From Puffinus mauretanicus (Eukaryota; Chordata; Aves; Procellariiformes; Procellariidae), in contig JAJKFH010002094.1 in NCBI GenBank assembly GCA_023333565.1, forward strand, positions 186,001-250,000: a stretch of 64,000 nt of DNA. The letters run 5' to 3'. A program made the position numbers and the translations under genes. The stretch's first letter is position 1; every line of letters starts with the position of its first letter. This document shows positions 46,186 to 59,500 of this stretch, one piece after another. The notes beneath the pieces are model-generated. The model was not told where the DNA came from. It was given only the letters and a program-made list of their open reading frames with translations, and made no database searches.

Positions 46186-47037
46186 TTAAACTAGGGAATC
46201 CCAAACAAACTTCTGTATCTCAGGGATGTCACTGGATATCATGTATACCATGGGACTATCCAGAGCTGGTGCTAATGCTTCTTCTGTGGGAGCATCAGGA
46301 TGCCAGTTTGCCTGCCAATCTAAAACAGCCTGCAGTTAGTTCCCACCTTTACAATGCCATTTTCCACTCTTTGGATTCCTAGGATCTTTATACATCTCAT
46401 CTCAGTCTGGAGCATGGCATAATCATGGCTTTCCTCTCTGGAAATACTAAACCTTTCATACCAACAGCTGTCAAATGAATAGCTTAGAGGAGATGCACAT
46501 TATTCTTTGCAGGGCCAAGCAGAGGTGATGGAGAAATTTGGCGAGATTTCTTTGAAATTGTTGTTACTGTCAGCATGTCTCACTGTTTTGCTGCGATATG
46601 ACTCCACATACAGACATGATACTTTGCTCCCAGAATCCAATCTGGAGCACACTGGCTGGTTCACTCCACCTGGCACCTATGGCACAATGTGATACATTAG
46701 TTCACCCCAGGATTTGTTCCAGACAGACAATATAACTACTGAATAGGCCACCTATATGCTGATGCAATGTAGTGCAACACATACCTTCCTCATCACGCTA
46801 TACACGTCACTGTAGTGAGCTGCAGCTTAGTCCTCATCACACTGCAGTCTATGAACTGGAAAACTGCAAAACAGTCACTGTGTTTCAGCACCATGGGAGC
46901 ATCACACATAAATGCTATGCTATGTACCTACTTGATCCTATTAGCTCTGCTACCACTGCCAGTATTCAGAAACACTTTTTTAAACAAACCTAAAAAGAAG
47001 GTTAATTTGATAAAGCATTTAGGACTAATTTTAGCCT

Positions 47038-47059
47038 TTTTTTTTTTTTTTTTTTTTAC
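47038..47059. repeat. Poly(T) run
   Basis: An unbroken T run of about 22 bases. No retroposed gene is seen next to it. Confidence 0.7.
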
Positions 47060-47129
47060 TTTAGCACTTTAATAATTATAATTTCCCTTTTGTTTTAAAG
47101 GGAAATTTCCATACTGTCAGGTTCCAATA

Positions 47130-47400
47130 CTCTCTGACCAGGCTCTTTTGGATATTCCACACAAAGAGGGTTTAAAGTTTTAATACCAGATTTAGCTATT
47201 TGAAGATATTTGATGTTACATAGTATTTTGGTTTAGCAGAGTGATACTGCAAAATATGGAAATCACAACACAAACATAATATAGCAATTACAATATACAG
47301 TTGAATCACAACACAAACATGATTCCCATTACAAGTCTCTACATGCTCACCATCATGATGCTGGGCATCCCCAGTCACTGAGAAGGAATATGTGGGTTGA
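47130..47400. repeat. Dispersed repeat, copy 1 (ERV-like)
   Basis: Shares ordered blocks with 54495-54750 in the same orientation: GATATTCCACA, GAAGATATTTGATGTT, TTTAGCAGA-TGATAC, AATCACAA-ACAAACA, CTCACCATC and CCCCAGT. The family is probably retroviral, judged from resemblance to bird ERV sequence; no genes remain. Confidence 0.65.
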
Positions 47401-47831
47401 AGCCAGCCCAAGCCCATTGCTCTCTTCAAAGTTAATTTTGCTTATTGTTTGATTTTTATACTCTATCTTGTCCTGAGCCATATACACACTTCCTCCCACT
47501 GCCCTTCTCCCCTCCTGCCTGATCTGACTGGCTCAGGAGGATTATGCTTTCTACTGGCTGTTTTAGGGAAAATAATTTACATGAACAGTTGTGCCACTCA
47601 ACTGATACAGCTGTTTATCTAAAACAAAGGTCCCCTTTGTATTGAGATAAGTTCAGCTCCCTATAGGATAGCTGTGATATCTTCCTACATTCTTTTCTGA
47701 GCTTCTTGAGCACATCATCCTTGCTTGCCATCTCTGAGCCTTCTTCTGTTGTGGGGGTTTGTTGATTGGTCACACAGACTGTTGCTTGAATTGATGTTAT
47801 TGAATGCTCTTATTGTATAGTATACTTTTAT

Positions 47832-47880
47832 TCAGAAGGACCTTGACAGGCTGGAGAAAAGGGAAGACAGGAGTCTTATG
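47832..47880 (+). mobile_element. Short CR1 LINE scrap
   Basis: About 50 bp reading QKDLDRLEK on the plus strand, as in CR1 ORF2 just after the RT motif. Too short for more. Confidence 0.45.
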
Positions 47881-48129
47881 ATATTCAACAAATGGAAATA
47901 CAAATAATGTGCACAGGTTAGTGTCAGGTAGGTACAATCCAAGGGAAGCTGACCATCCTGGGACAGAGGAGAGGTGTATATGTTTGTGTGTTTTAACAAA
48001 AAAAACCCGCAAAACAAAACACAAAAAGTGTTCCTACAAAAGAGAAGGTGGTTATGAAAAGAAATACAGAATGTCCTCTGAAATTTCAATAGGATTGCAT
48101 TCAGTCTGTGAATCCACACGCCATATCTA

Positions 48130-50100
48130 ACAAAGATTCAGCTAGATGATGCAGAGGGACAGTCCTGAAAGAGCCAGCAATGTTTGGATGCAAAAAGAAA
48201 AACAAGTAGGGTCCTGCCAATAATTGACTTTCTGACATTTCTGTTTCCATCTATGCAGGGTTGGACTCCACTGGCAGTAGAAGCAAAACAAGCATGGCCA
48301 AAAAGAAGTGGTTGATTGAAAGCCATCTCTGGATATAGAATATCCTGCACAGCAATGCGGTGTGAGCAAGGCACTGGAGTGCTGACATTTCCTACAGAGG
48401 AGGGGGGATTCGGGTATGCTGAAAATAGATCCTTCTTGAGATCGAGATCAGGCAGCTGCCTCACTTTCTGCCAGCTCCGAAGATATGACTTCCCTTCCCC
48501 CATGCTGAGAGGGGCCAGAAAGGACAGACAGGTAATTTCAGCAGTTCAGATAAAATAAAGTTGAAATATCTCAAAATTCCCAGTTTATGGCCTGCCCTTT
48601 CCAAGACCCCTGAGAGAAATTATCTTCCCCCTGTTCATTCTGCTGTGGAGGTGGCTTTTACGTTTCAAGTAAGAATAACTGATATGAACAACGCACTGTT
48701 CTGAAAGGAGCATTTACTCATAAGCAATGCAATCTTTATGCATCCTCATCCAATATTGCCCACTGATTTTAAGGTAGCACACTAGACAGTCAAAGACAGA
48801 AAAGTCAGCATTACTGTAATACTTGCAAGAAATCTGTGAAGGTTAATGATATGTGGGTGCAATACAATAACTCATGCAGGTCCTGATATGCCCACAGTAA
48901 TACTTTCTGTAACTAAAATTCTCACTGAGGCATTTTGGTGTTTGGGCTTTAGCTTATACTAAACTCTCTTTGATTAATGTGCTTTTTTCCCATGTCTGAT
49001 GTTATTGCTGGACTCCTAGAGTTTCCTTCTTGGACTTTTTGTCCCAGGCTGTAAATTCTGATCCTGCCCTTCACTGGTGTTGTCTGAAGCTTCTCTACTC
49101 TGCCCAGTCTAACTGAGTGGGTAATGTTAGTCATTGTCCAGGCTGAATCTTTTCTGGGCTGGCTGGCGTCTTTGCTTCCACCACAGCAAAATAGAAACTT
49201 CCAGTCTTACTGATGCTGCTGACTTACCTGGCTTTGGGGCCCGTCCTTCATCCATCTCCATCACCTTTGGTGAAGAGAAAATTGTTTCGCTTTGTTTTAG
49301 TTGGGCAGGATATTCGCACAGGACCAGTAATCATTGCGTTCCTTGGGGCAATCCATACCAAGTGGTATCTATTAATGGTTAATTGTTTGTCAAGTCTACC
49401 AAGAGGAGAGGAGTTGGATTTGCTAAAATGCCCTTTGAGATGCAGCCTTCTAGGTTTTCTTAGGCAGAATGAAATTGCAGTAATAGGCTCTGGTGGCTGT
49501 GATCCCTTTTTAGCTTCACATTCTTAGCCTTCATCTCTTGTTTTCTCCTTCTTCCACTAAATACTGTGCAACACATACTGGCAAACATGGCTGTGTCCAG
49601 GAAACAGCAGTCAGGTTTCAGACAGACAAATACATGAGCTATAGCTATCTTGAAGGTGTTCAGGCAAAAAATGAAGAGCTGTTGGTATTCCTCTTTAGAG
49701 ACCTATTTTTTTAAGTGCCAGTGCAATTATGTAGATAGCTTGAAAACAAGCACGACAACACAACATGTTTCATAATCAGGTGACATAATCACAACAGTTT
49801 CCCTCTGATATCAGGAATATCCAACAGGATCTCTGTAAGAGCCCTTCAGTCTTCTTAGCAGTGCCACACAAATGCCACCTATTCTTCTCAAAGATAAAGC
49901 ACCTGCAGACCTTTTGCCACAATATGCTCACTTTCATTGTCACCCACTAGACCTGCTATTTTTGTATGATGGCTTTCATATCTTGAACCCACTTTTTGGT
50001 ACAGGGCTTTTGGCACATGAGGCATATACATGAGTCTCCATCTCCAGCTTCCAGTTGAGCACATATAACATGCCATATGTGGACAGGATTGGATGCAAGC
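48130..50100. other. Gene-free stretch
   Basis: Only short open frames without recognisable homology; no repeat identified. Confidence 0.5.
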
Positions 50101-50103
50101 TAC

Positions 50104-51082
50104 TATCATAGAATCATAGAATCATTAAGGTTGGAAAAGACCTCTAAGATGATCGAGCCCAATTGTCAACCCAACACCACCATGCCCACTACACCATGTC
50201 CCTAAGCGCCTCATCTACACGTCTTTTAAATACTTCCAGGGATGGTGACTCCACCACTTCCCTGGGCAGCCTGTTCCAAGGCCTGACCACTCTTTCAGTA
50301 AAGAAATTTCTCCTAATGTCCAATCTAAACCTCCCTTGGCGCAACTTGAGGCCATTTCCTCTCGTCCTATCGCTAGTTACTTGGGAGAAGAGACCAACAC
50401 CCACCTCGCTACAACCTCCTTTCAGGTAGTTGTAGAGCGCGATGAGGTCTCCCCTCAGCCTCCTCTTCTCCAGACTAAACAACCCCAGTTCCCTCAGCCG
50501 ATCCTCATAAGACTTGTGCTCCAGACCCTTCACCAGCTTCGTTGCCCTTCTCTGGACATGCTCCAACACCTCAATGTCCTTCTTGTAGTGAGGGGCCCAA
50601 AACTGAACACAGTATTCGAGGTGCGGCCTCACCAGTGCCGAGTACAGGGGCACGATCACCTCCCTGCTCCTGCTGGCCACACTATTTCTGATACAGGCCA
50701 GGATGCCATTGGCCTTCTTGGCCACCTGGGCACACTGCCGACTCATGTTCAGCCGGCTGTCAACCAGCACCCCCAGGTCCTTTTCCTCTGGGCAGCTTTC
50801 CAACCACTCTTCCCCAAGCCTGTAGCGTTGCCTGGGGTTGTTGTGGCCGAAGTGCAGGACCCGGCACTTGGCCTTGTTAAACCTCATACAATTGGCCTCA
50901 GCCCATCGATCCAGCCTGTCCAGGTCCCTCTGCAGAGCCTTCCTACCCTCGAGCAGATCAACACTCCCACCCAACTTGGTGTCATTTGCAAACTTACTGA
51001 GGGAGCACTCGATCCCCTCGTCCAAATTGTTGATAAAGATATTGAGCAGGACCGGCCCCAATACTGAGCCCTGGGGAACACC
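50104..51082 (-). mobile_element. CR1 LINE, 5'-truncated, with long open ORF2 segment
   Basis: From the tail (ATCATAGAATCATAGAATCA, reverse strand) to the RT motif GVPQGS at the truncation point. The ORF2 C-terminal part (about 290 residues) is open without a stop: [50 protein letters not shown]. The RT catalytic FADD motif reads FAND here, so the copy could not be active even if longer. The youngest-looking CR1 in the window. Confidence 0.92.
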
Positions 51083-54000
51083 GCATCACCAAACACAACG
51101 CATCACAGCATTTCAATGGTGTTTTGGTGTTGATCAAGCGCACATGCTGTTTTCTGACGGATGTGTATTTTCTCTGAAGTTTTTACAAAGGTTCATCTGA
51201 GGACCAGAAGGTTTACCTGAAAAGGGAGCTAGTTCTAGATATCCTCACAGGACAGCTGGGCCCTCACTGAACGAGGGTTGATGGAAACAAGATGAGGTTT
51301 GGTGGCACTGCAGTGTGAGGTAGCAGGCTGCCTATCTTTGACACCACAAGACAGAACCACCATAAGGGTTGTAATTGAAAATACAGCAGAAACGGATGTT
51401 TTGGAAGTCATGTCCACATGCATATGCTGGTTCAATGCTGTTCCACATGTTGTTTTAGTAGTGCACAAGTCTAAGATGCACATTTATGCTTTTCTCTCAC
51501 ACCTTATGTAGATTCAATGACAGTTCCTATCTGACATTCTCCTGATTAATTACTGAATAATATTAACCTTCATCACTGAGGAGCTCATATTAGAAGTATA
51601 CAAAGAGATCCTCCCAGAAAAAAAACAAAAAAATTTTCCAGAGTACATTTCTTCAACATCTAAGTGAGGAATTGTGAATTCTAAGATGTGTAAATTGACA
51701 TCACTATGTAATTCTTCATAAATCATTTCTCACTGTCATTGCTTCCATTACTGTCTCCAGATTTCCTATCAAGGAAAAGGCCATAAGTTTTACTTCCATT
51801 AAACATTGGTCAGAAGTAGAGCAGTTAAGTAGGGTCTGGTGGGGTGGGGAGAGTGTGTGGAGAGGAAAGAGGTTTAAGAACCTAAACTTTCATAGCTGGT
51901 TGCTGGTATAATGTGCAGGTTTTCTGTTAAACCATTCTTCACTTTGGCATGCAGAATCCTGCATGCTTTGGGTCTGTTCCCACAAGCTTCAGTTTCAGAA
52001 TTAGGCAGAAGCTGAGTGGGAATCTGGGCATTTAAATTTTGTGTATTGGCTCTGTCAGTACTCATCCTTCCCCATTGGCCTTTCCAAGGTCCAGTAGTGT
52101 CCATTTAGGCCATCACTCAGCCTGTCTCTCTATTTCCATAGGAGGGATCAGGAGATGTGGTGTTCTGTTTTGTAATTCTGCGGAAAAATCTTAATGACAT
52201 TTTTCTAATTTTAAAATGGTTAACTTGGAGTTTTCAAAATCTTACTGTTGCAGGGTGCAGCAGAGGACACCACACCTGTATGATAGCAACAGCACCTTCA
52301 TTTTAGTGGAGAACTTTGCATTGCCATTAGCTGAAAGTGAGTCTTTCTGGGGAGCTAGACCAAAGGAAAATGCGTTTTACTGAAGAGAGAAAAAGTTTGT
52401 TCAAGCAAATGGAAGAAGAGTATGTTTTTGCAGTTAAATGAAAAAGGAAGTCTCGAATATGTTGAGGTAATAGCTTTTTCCATTTTTCCTCTTACAGAAC
52501 TGGAAGGCTGCCTCTTTGTGTCCCTGTTCTTCTTATCCTTACTTTACCAGTTCCCTTCAGGCTGTAACACTCAAGTGCTATTGTGAATTTAGTCCTGAAT
52601 TAGGAAGAGATAAAGAATATCCACTAAAACGACACCAGAGATGAATGTGGTTGCAAATTCATGGCCACTAGTACAGTGATTATATGACATGGATTTATTT
52701 ATGTGACTATTGTGCAGTCATGCAGCAGTTGCATTTCATATAGTGTCTTGTCACTGAAAAGTGCGAGAGTGACTCTGTGTGTACCAGGGTTTGGAGTCTA
52801 CAGATTTTCATGGTAACTATGATTAAGACTGAATCTATTAATTAAGACTGAATCTATCTCTGAATCAAGATGGGTTTTAATTGACCAGGCTATTATCCAT
52901 CCTTTAAGTCACAGTCACCAATGTGTGAATTTGTTTATTTTCATACTCCTCAGTTACATTTCATTTCCAGTGAAAACTCACCTTAAACTGTGCCAGAGAT
53001 TTGATTTGGGGTGAAGGGTTGAAACATGAATCTTATTAGAAGCCATTTGTATTGGACCCTTGTGTTAGACACTGTACTTGAGGAGTCATTGATTTTGAAC
53101 AAGTCTAGTCTGTTGGTCCTCGTACTTAGGGCTTGAGAATTCCATATGTTATTAACATAAGCTTTAACCTATAATATCTATGAGAAAGGTAAACTGTGTC
53201 TGCATTGAGGGGTGGAATGTCTTGATCCTGAGCAGGAGATCACTGTACATGGAAGAGACAGTGATCCACATCACAGTTAACCTGAGCATGTCCAGGCCCA
53301 TGCTGCACTGGTGCTGTGCTGCCCATCCAGCATGGCCTTTGGTCTGGGCTGTGCTGCACAAATTCCTTGGCTGCAGGGCATACTCAACCAGATCATTGTA
53401 AGGGACGACCCTGCAGGCAGCTCCCTCTCAGTAGTGGTGATTAGACCACCTGCATGGCCTTGCCTGTATCTAAAAGTGCAAAAAGAAGCTCTCATCTGGA
53501 CATCCTTTATGAATAGAATTGGCTTTTTGTAAGAAAATTGTAGTAGCATGAATGACCCGAAAACAAGAAACCTCTCCACAGATGGCATCTGTGCAGTGTA
53601 CAATGGGAAAATCCACCCTGGGTCCATCTGATGCTGCACGAACACGGGGTGCCCAGCATCTGAAGGGGTATAAGATCTACTCAGCATCTATGTTCCTCTT
53701 TTTATTCTATCTTATCCAACTGGCTAATTTATTAAGCCATTTGTTGTTGGACCTTTCTTATTGAGATCCAGAAGAAACCTGCATTGTCTATCCCCTTCTG
53801 CCCCCCCCTTGCAGAATATCCCCATTGGATATTGAGTTTTTGCAGCTTGTTCACACCTCACCTCAGACCATGATTGCATCTTGAGTTCCTGTGGAAGTCC
53901 TTCTTTTGGGGGCTAATTAAAAAGAGCATGTTCTTTTCTCAGGAGCAAAAATAACTATCTGACAACCTTTTTTCTTTCTAAGGGTGTTTCTACTACTCTT

Positions 54001-54494
54001 AAAACCAAAGGTGTGCTAGGACAATTTACTTAACTGCCTTTCCTACTTCTGGTGGAAGTGAGTTATTATATTAGGAGGTGGGAGCAGGATGAAATGATCT
54101 AGATTTACCAATCTGAGTGCAGAAGAAAAAAGGGCTGTGGCCTTCCCCAGCTGCTTTATGGTCTGTGGAAGATAAACTCAGATAAAATAAACAGTGTGAC
54201 CAGCATTTAAGTCGTGGCAGACTTCAGAATACGGTAGTTTGGAATTCTAAAAGCAAGTAAATTTCTAACTTGGCATTCATCAAATTCTTATTAATTCTTT
54301 CACATTCTTTCCTGTTGACCTAGGTTCCCAGAGGAATTTGCCTCCCATACAGATTCAGCAATGTCACCAGCTCTTCAGTAAAAATAAGTCATGCCAGAGC
54401 CTACTTCCTTTCTATCTGTTGTGACAAGCAGCATACTCTCACTATGCCTACCCACAACAGATCCATGTGTGAGCAACTCCTATGAGATTATGTC
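51083..54494. other. Gene-free stretch
   Basis: No gene supported. A TATAAG-containing segment near 53.6 kb looks faintly LTR-like but has no second copy here. Confidence 0.5.
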
Positions 54495-54750
54495 AGAGAC
54501 CGCTACTCTTTGGTCCTTTTAGATATTCCACATGAGAAGGGTTTAATGTGTAATACCAAATTTATTTATTTGAAGATATTTGATGTTTTTGATTTAGCAG
54601 AATGATACAGCAGTGTGATGAAATCACAATACAAACACAAGAGAGCAATTGCAATATAGTTGAATGACAAACCATATGTGATTGTGTTACCCATCTTTAT
54701 GTACTCACCATCGCTGGGCGTCCCCAGTTGCTGGGAAGGAATACTTTTCC
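54495..54750. repeat. Dispersed repeat, copy 2 (ERV-like)
   Basis: Direct copy of the repeat at 47130-47400, clearly diverged from it, about 7.4 kb away. Confidence 0.65.
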
Positions 54751-56224
54751 TATGCTACTGAGAGAGTTGCTTCCCCAGTCTATAATGTCCATCAGGATAT
54801 GATACAAATGGATAAGAGCCTGGCTGAGCAGCTGCGCTGATGGACCGGTGGAGGTTGCCCAGGTGGGGATGCTGTGAGAGTCTGTAGGTTTCCTCTGCCC
54901 CTTCCTAAAATGCTGTTCTGCCTCAGGCACTCTTCAGCATCACCCACTCACACAGTTTTTTGTGACACTTTGCCAGATTTTAGACTTGCACATTTGCATA
55001 TTTTCCCAAAACTTATTGGGTCTTTAATGAGGAAACAAGTTTGGTGTTAGAACACAACTTGTACTTGGGTTTGAACAAGTTTCTGACAGTGGTAAACAGT
55101 GAGCAGTCTACTCAATTCTGATCTTTCCTCACAAGCTTTCTGAAAGAGTGGTTAGTTAGATGCTGTATTATGAGCTCTAACTCAGAATTTTCATTATACC
55201 CTTCTCCCAACAATACATTTCCCACAGTTCTGTTGCAGGCACATGAGTGCCTTACAGGAGTGCAGTGCTTTGGGAGCCTACACAAGAAGCAGAGTTTCTT
55301 TTTTGGGGGCATCGTATTAGAATAGGTGATGTAATATACCCCAAAGAGTGTAGATCCTTGATACAAACTCAGGCTTTGTCTGTATTATTAAAGTAAAAAT
55401 GTGGCACAAGCCATTCTTTGACCCAGAGGTCACAAGCTTAGTTTTGCTTTGTCTCTGACATTAAAGGAACCATCTGTAGGTCCTGCCTTGGTGTGCCAGA
55501 GATACTTGTGTGGGCAGCCCTACCCACTGATCATTCCTGGCTCAGTTACACTGTTGCTATCTGAACTGTAAGTGACAGAAGGCTTGGCAAGAAGATGAAT
55601 GCATAAGAGTTGTGTCCAGTGTTTTTGTTTCTCTGTGATACAGAGAGACATGAAAGTTATGGAGACAGGAACAAATCTCAATACAGAGTGTCCTTTTTAG
55701 ACTTTCAAGCACTGCAAGCCCAGGCCTTGGAAGATAATGTGGTCACCTCTCTAGACATGATATAAAGAAGATGTACCAGCCCCCACTGCCCTAGGAAGTC
55801 AAAGCAGAATTGTAAATCATCAGTATGATCCCTAATATGATCAGAAGTTTGAAATAGTTCTGGTACAGCTGTAGAAGTATTAAGGCTGCTGTATGAGCCC
55901 CTTTAGAATACTGATGTTGTACTTGCCATTTCTGCACAAAGAGACTTACTCAGGCTGGAACTGGTGCAGAAAAAAAAGTGAACTAGAAAAATAACTGCTG
56001 ACTTAAGAAGTAGTGAATAAAAGAGCTTGATTTGTTTAACGTAGTCAAAACGAAAACTTTCAGTGAAAAAGGGTACACGAGAAGGGCTTATTCCAGTGGA
56101 AGGAAAGAATGTTTTGATCTAAGCAACTGCTTTTACAAAAGCACTGTAAAACTGCCAAGAACATAATATGGTCACAAATAACTCTAGGTGAGAATTTGGT
56201 TTCTAAGGACTGTTTTGTAGTCTT

Positions 56225-56590
56225 AGGGCCACGAAGATGGTCAGGGGACTGGAGGACATGATATATAAGGAGAAGCTAAAAGAAATGGGTTTGTTCAATT
56301 TGATGAAGAGGAGGCTAAAGGAAGATCTTACTGATATCTACAGCTGTCTGATATGATGAGAAAGAGTGGACACAAGCTGGAACATGGGAAATTTAGATTA
56401 GGTATAAGGAAAATTATTTTTACCATGAGAGTGATCCAAGACAGGAATAGATTGTCCAGAGATCAATCGTGGACATGTTCACGATTTGACTGGACAAATC
56501 CCTAAGCAACTTGATCTAATTAGGTGTTGGACTAGATGACCTCTGGAGGTCCTTCCAATCTCAGCTATTCTGCATGATTTCATGATCTTA
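56225..56590 (+). mobile_element. Old CR1 LINE 3' end
   Basis: About 365 bp of decayed CR1 3' region on the plus strand, with AGGTGTTGGACTAGATGACC and CTCTGGAGGTCCTTCCAATC, ending in a worn tail (ATTCTGCATGATTTCATGAT). Confidence 0.85.
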
Positions 56591-59500
56591 GCTACAGAGC
56601 AGGATAAGCAGCACAGCAAGGCTCTTCCACTTAGGCAAGAAGCAGCATGCAGCTGGTTCAGGCACCTCTGCATGGCATTGCAGACTGCAGTACAGACATG
56701 CAATAACAGCATGGCACACCCAAGTTAGCTTGTGTCTTCCTAGTCAGATACCATTAATACTGAAGTTATGGGCCCGGCACTGAAGAATTAACCCAGGATC
56801 TGTGATAAACTCCAGCAGCTTTGCTGAAAACCCTGCTGGTGTGTCCTCACTGCCCATAGCAGCCCGTGAGTGGGATTTGCTCAGCTGTGAGCAGGCCCAG
56901 CTGTGCTGCAGTCGCATCTTGGCATCTGAACCCAGTAAACATCCGAGGCTGTGGCTCAACAGCCATGGTATGGGTACATGGAGTGCTTTGCCTCCCGGGT
57001 GCAGGTTCTGCCCAGAGCCACAAGCAGTGGGTGTGTATGATGCTGCCTGTGCTCAGCCTGCCTGCCCGTGCAGAGAGGCGTCCTCCCTCCCAGGGACCAG
57101 AGCCTGCCCTGGCTCCGGAGCAGTAGCGCTTGGGCTCCAGGCTCTCCATGGCATGGCCTTTTTGCCAGGTGCTGACCCTGAAGGGGACATACCTGCCTTG
57201 CTGCTGCGTGCTGGCTGTTTGTAACAGGCATGTCAGGACATGGCAGTTGCTCTGGGTCAACCCAAAGGCCACCCCAGAACAGTGTCTCCCTGGCAGCGGC
57301 TGAGAGATTCGCTGGTATCTGAGGCTGACAAAGTACAGGAATTATGAGAACAGACAGATGTGCTGAGGTTTTCCCTGAACACTGCCCCATTCCCCAGGTG
57401 CTCCCAGCTCAGGCACATCCCAATCCTGATGCATTTGTTATGTGTGGAGTCAGGAGTCTGCAGCTGGTTTTCCTCCCATGGATTTATGTGGCAGCTTTTT
57501 GAATGAATAGAAACATTCAGTAGTCACTCCTTTGGTGGTGAGGAGCTGTGCAGATTAACTGTGAGTGGTCTGAAAAATCCCACCCTTCTGTCTTTGACCA
57601 CCTGCTAATTTCACTTGATGCCCCTACTTATTGTACAGGGAAATTCAGTCATCCATCCACTCCCTCTCGTTGTCCTCTCTTGATTTTACTGACCTTATCT
57701 TACATCTGCTGGCTCTCTCCTCTCCAGCTTGAAGGGCCCAAGGCTGACGGGGCATTTTCAAGTGCTGAAGGACATTTCAGAGGCCTGAAGGACATGCCAG
57801 ATGACACTGAATGCTCTTTCTAGTGGGAGGGACCCCTGCAGGGTGCTTGAAAATATCTTTCATTCTGATTCATGTTTGTGTTGAAGAGATGAAAAAGTTG
57901 TCTGTCTCCCCAGTGTACATAAAGTGTATGATGTTCTCCTCAAAATGAACTCGCCTATACTGGGGGAACCCAGTGGAGCCCGATTTGGTAAGAAAATCTC
58001 TTGGCTCAGCAATTCCAATACAAACACATCTCTGAGGACCCCAGCTGAAGTGCCTATTTTTATGGTTATTGATATCACTGCTCTCAGGGGTCAGGTTTCA
58101 GAAGAAAGAATCTAATTTTTCGCTGACATTGTAAAATTTGAGGGGGAGGTTAGAGGTCTCTGGGGAGTAAGTGAAGCATTTGGCTCCACCAGCTGCACAG
58201 GGAATATGATCTAGGCCAAATATAAGAACTCAGGGATTTATACATTTGTTTTAGATGTTAGAAGTTCATTTAAAGTAGTGGTTCTCTTTACAGCCATACC
58301 TACATATGCCTATCCCACACCATTTATGGTATTCTAACATTTCTCCTCTGGATTGGCCTTGCTGTTGCTGTGCAGAACCTGAAGCCTTCCTGGGAGGGAA
58401 TCTCTGGGTGAATGTGTAGACGGACTAGTTTTTCCTCAGAGAACTATGGACACTGTTGACCATGACCACGTTCACCCTTTTTTTTCTGTTTCATCATCCC
58501 AGTTCTCATGTAAGTATATGAAACAACATTCATAGCTCTCTTTTGTAAGAAAACAGGTTCCTGTGTGCCAGAGAGTAAATATTTTCCTCTCCTTATGTGA
58601 TAAAATTGTTCCACAGAGAGAAATTTCTCCACTGCTGCTTTTGCACTGGGAGATGGACTCATTTCCTTCTTTGGCAGCAGAAGTGTGGCTGTGGAACCAC
58701 AGAAAAAGAGTCTTTATATTCTGTTGGACTAACACGTACCTGTTCTTTGTGTAATACATCAGGAGGGAGGTCTCCTATGTGGCATCAGATTTCCATAGGG
58801 AACCAGGATCATCATGTGTTGGGCTCATGAGAAGTGTCTGCAGCAGCATCTCTGTCCTCCGAGTCTTCAGTATCAGGGGTCTTAAGAGGCACTAACTCAG
58901 AAAAATTATAGAGGAAATTTTTATCCCCCGTATCTGAATGTTATCATGGAAGATTCCACTTAGCAACATACTTCATGCTCAAATGAGTTCTGTCCTCCTT
59001 CTGTTCAGCCAGGAATGCTACATCAGTGCCAGAGAAAACAGCATGTGCTCAATGGTCACAGAAATATTGCAGAAAAGTGAGTTGTGTTATCAGGAACTTG
59101 ACAATGTACCACAGGGACTGGAGAAGACCGGGCTGTTGTTGACAATGGCTTGCATTTAGCTCAGGGGAAGGTGCTGGGCTTCCATCAGTTCACTCTTGCT
59201 AAAGCAACAGTTCCCTCATGTCCTCTGCTGAGATGTCCATGTGGCAGTCCTGCCAGCGGCAAAGGGCTTGTTAACATGCCCAGGAAACAATCCACACATG
59301 CAATGGCTACTTGGATTGTTTGGGAGCAGCCTGTGGCATTGCATCTACTAAACAGTGGATTATCTGCATAACAAGGAAGTTTGGCACCCAGGAGTTTGAC
59401 TTCCACATTATGCAAAGCATGCGGGCTGCTTCCAGCACAGGCCAGCCATGCAGTGCAGTAGGAGGGAGGCATGCACAGAGCAAGTAATTCAGAGCCAGGA

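Noticed and set aside
50336..51067. 243-codon open frame on the plus strand
   Set aside because: Antisense shadow of the CR1 ORF2 segment on the minus strand.
53560..53770. Possible LTR with a TATAAG box near 53.67 kb
   Set aside because: No TG...CA ends, no second copy in the window, and only vague resemblance to bird LTRs.
47130..54750. A complete provirus bounded by the two ERV-like repeats
   Set aside because: No retroviral gene remnants recognised between them, the copies are well diverged, and a separate CR1 and other DNA fill the interval.
56802..57390. Overlapping open frames of 140-144 codons on both strands in a G/C-rich stretch
   Set aside because: G/C-rich DNA gives long chance frames on both strands. 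The translations are rich in Cys, Pro and Ser without domain pattern, and no splice partners are apparent.
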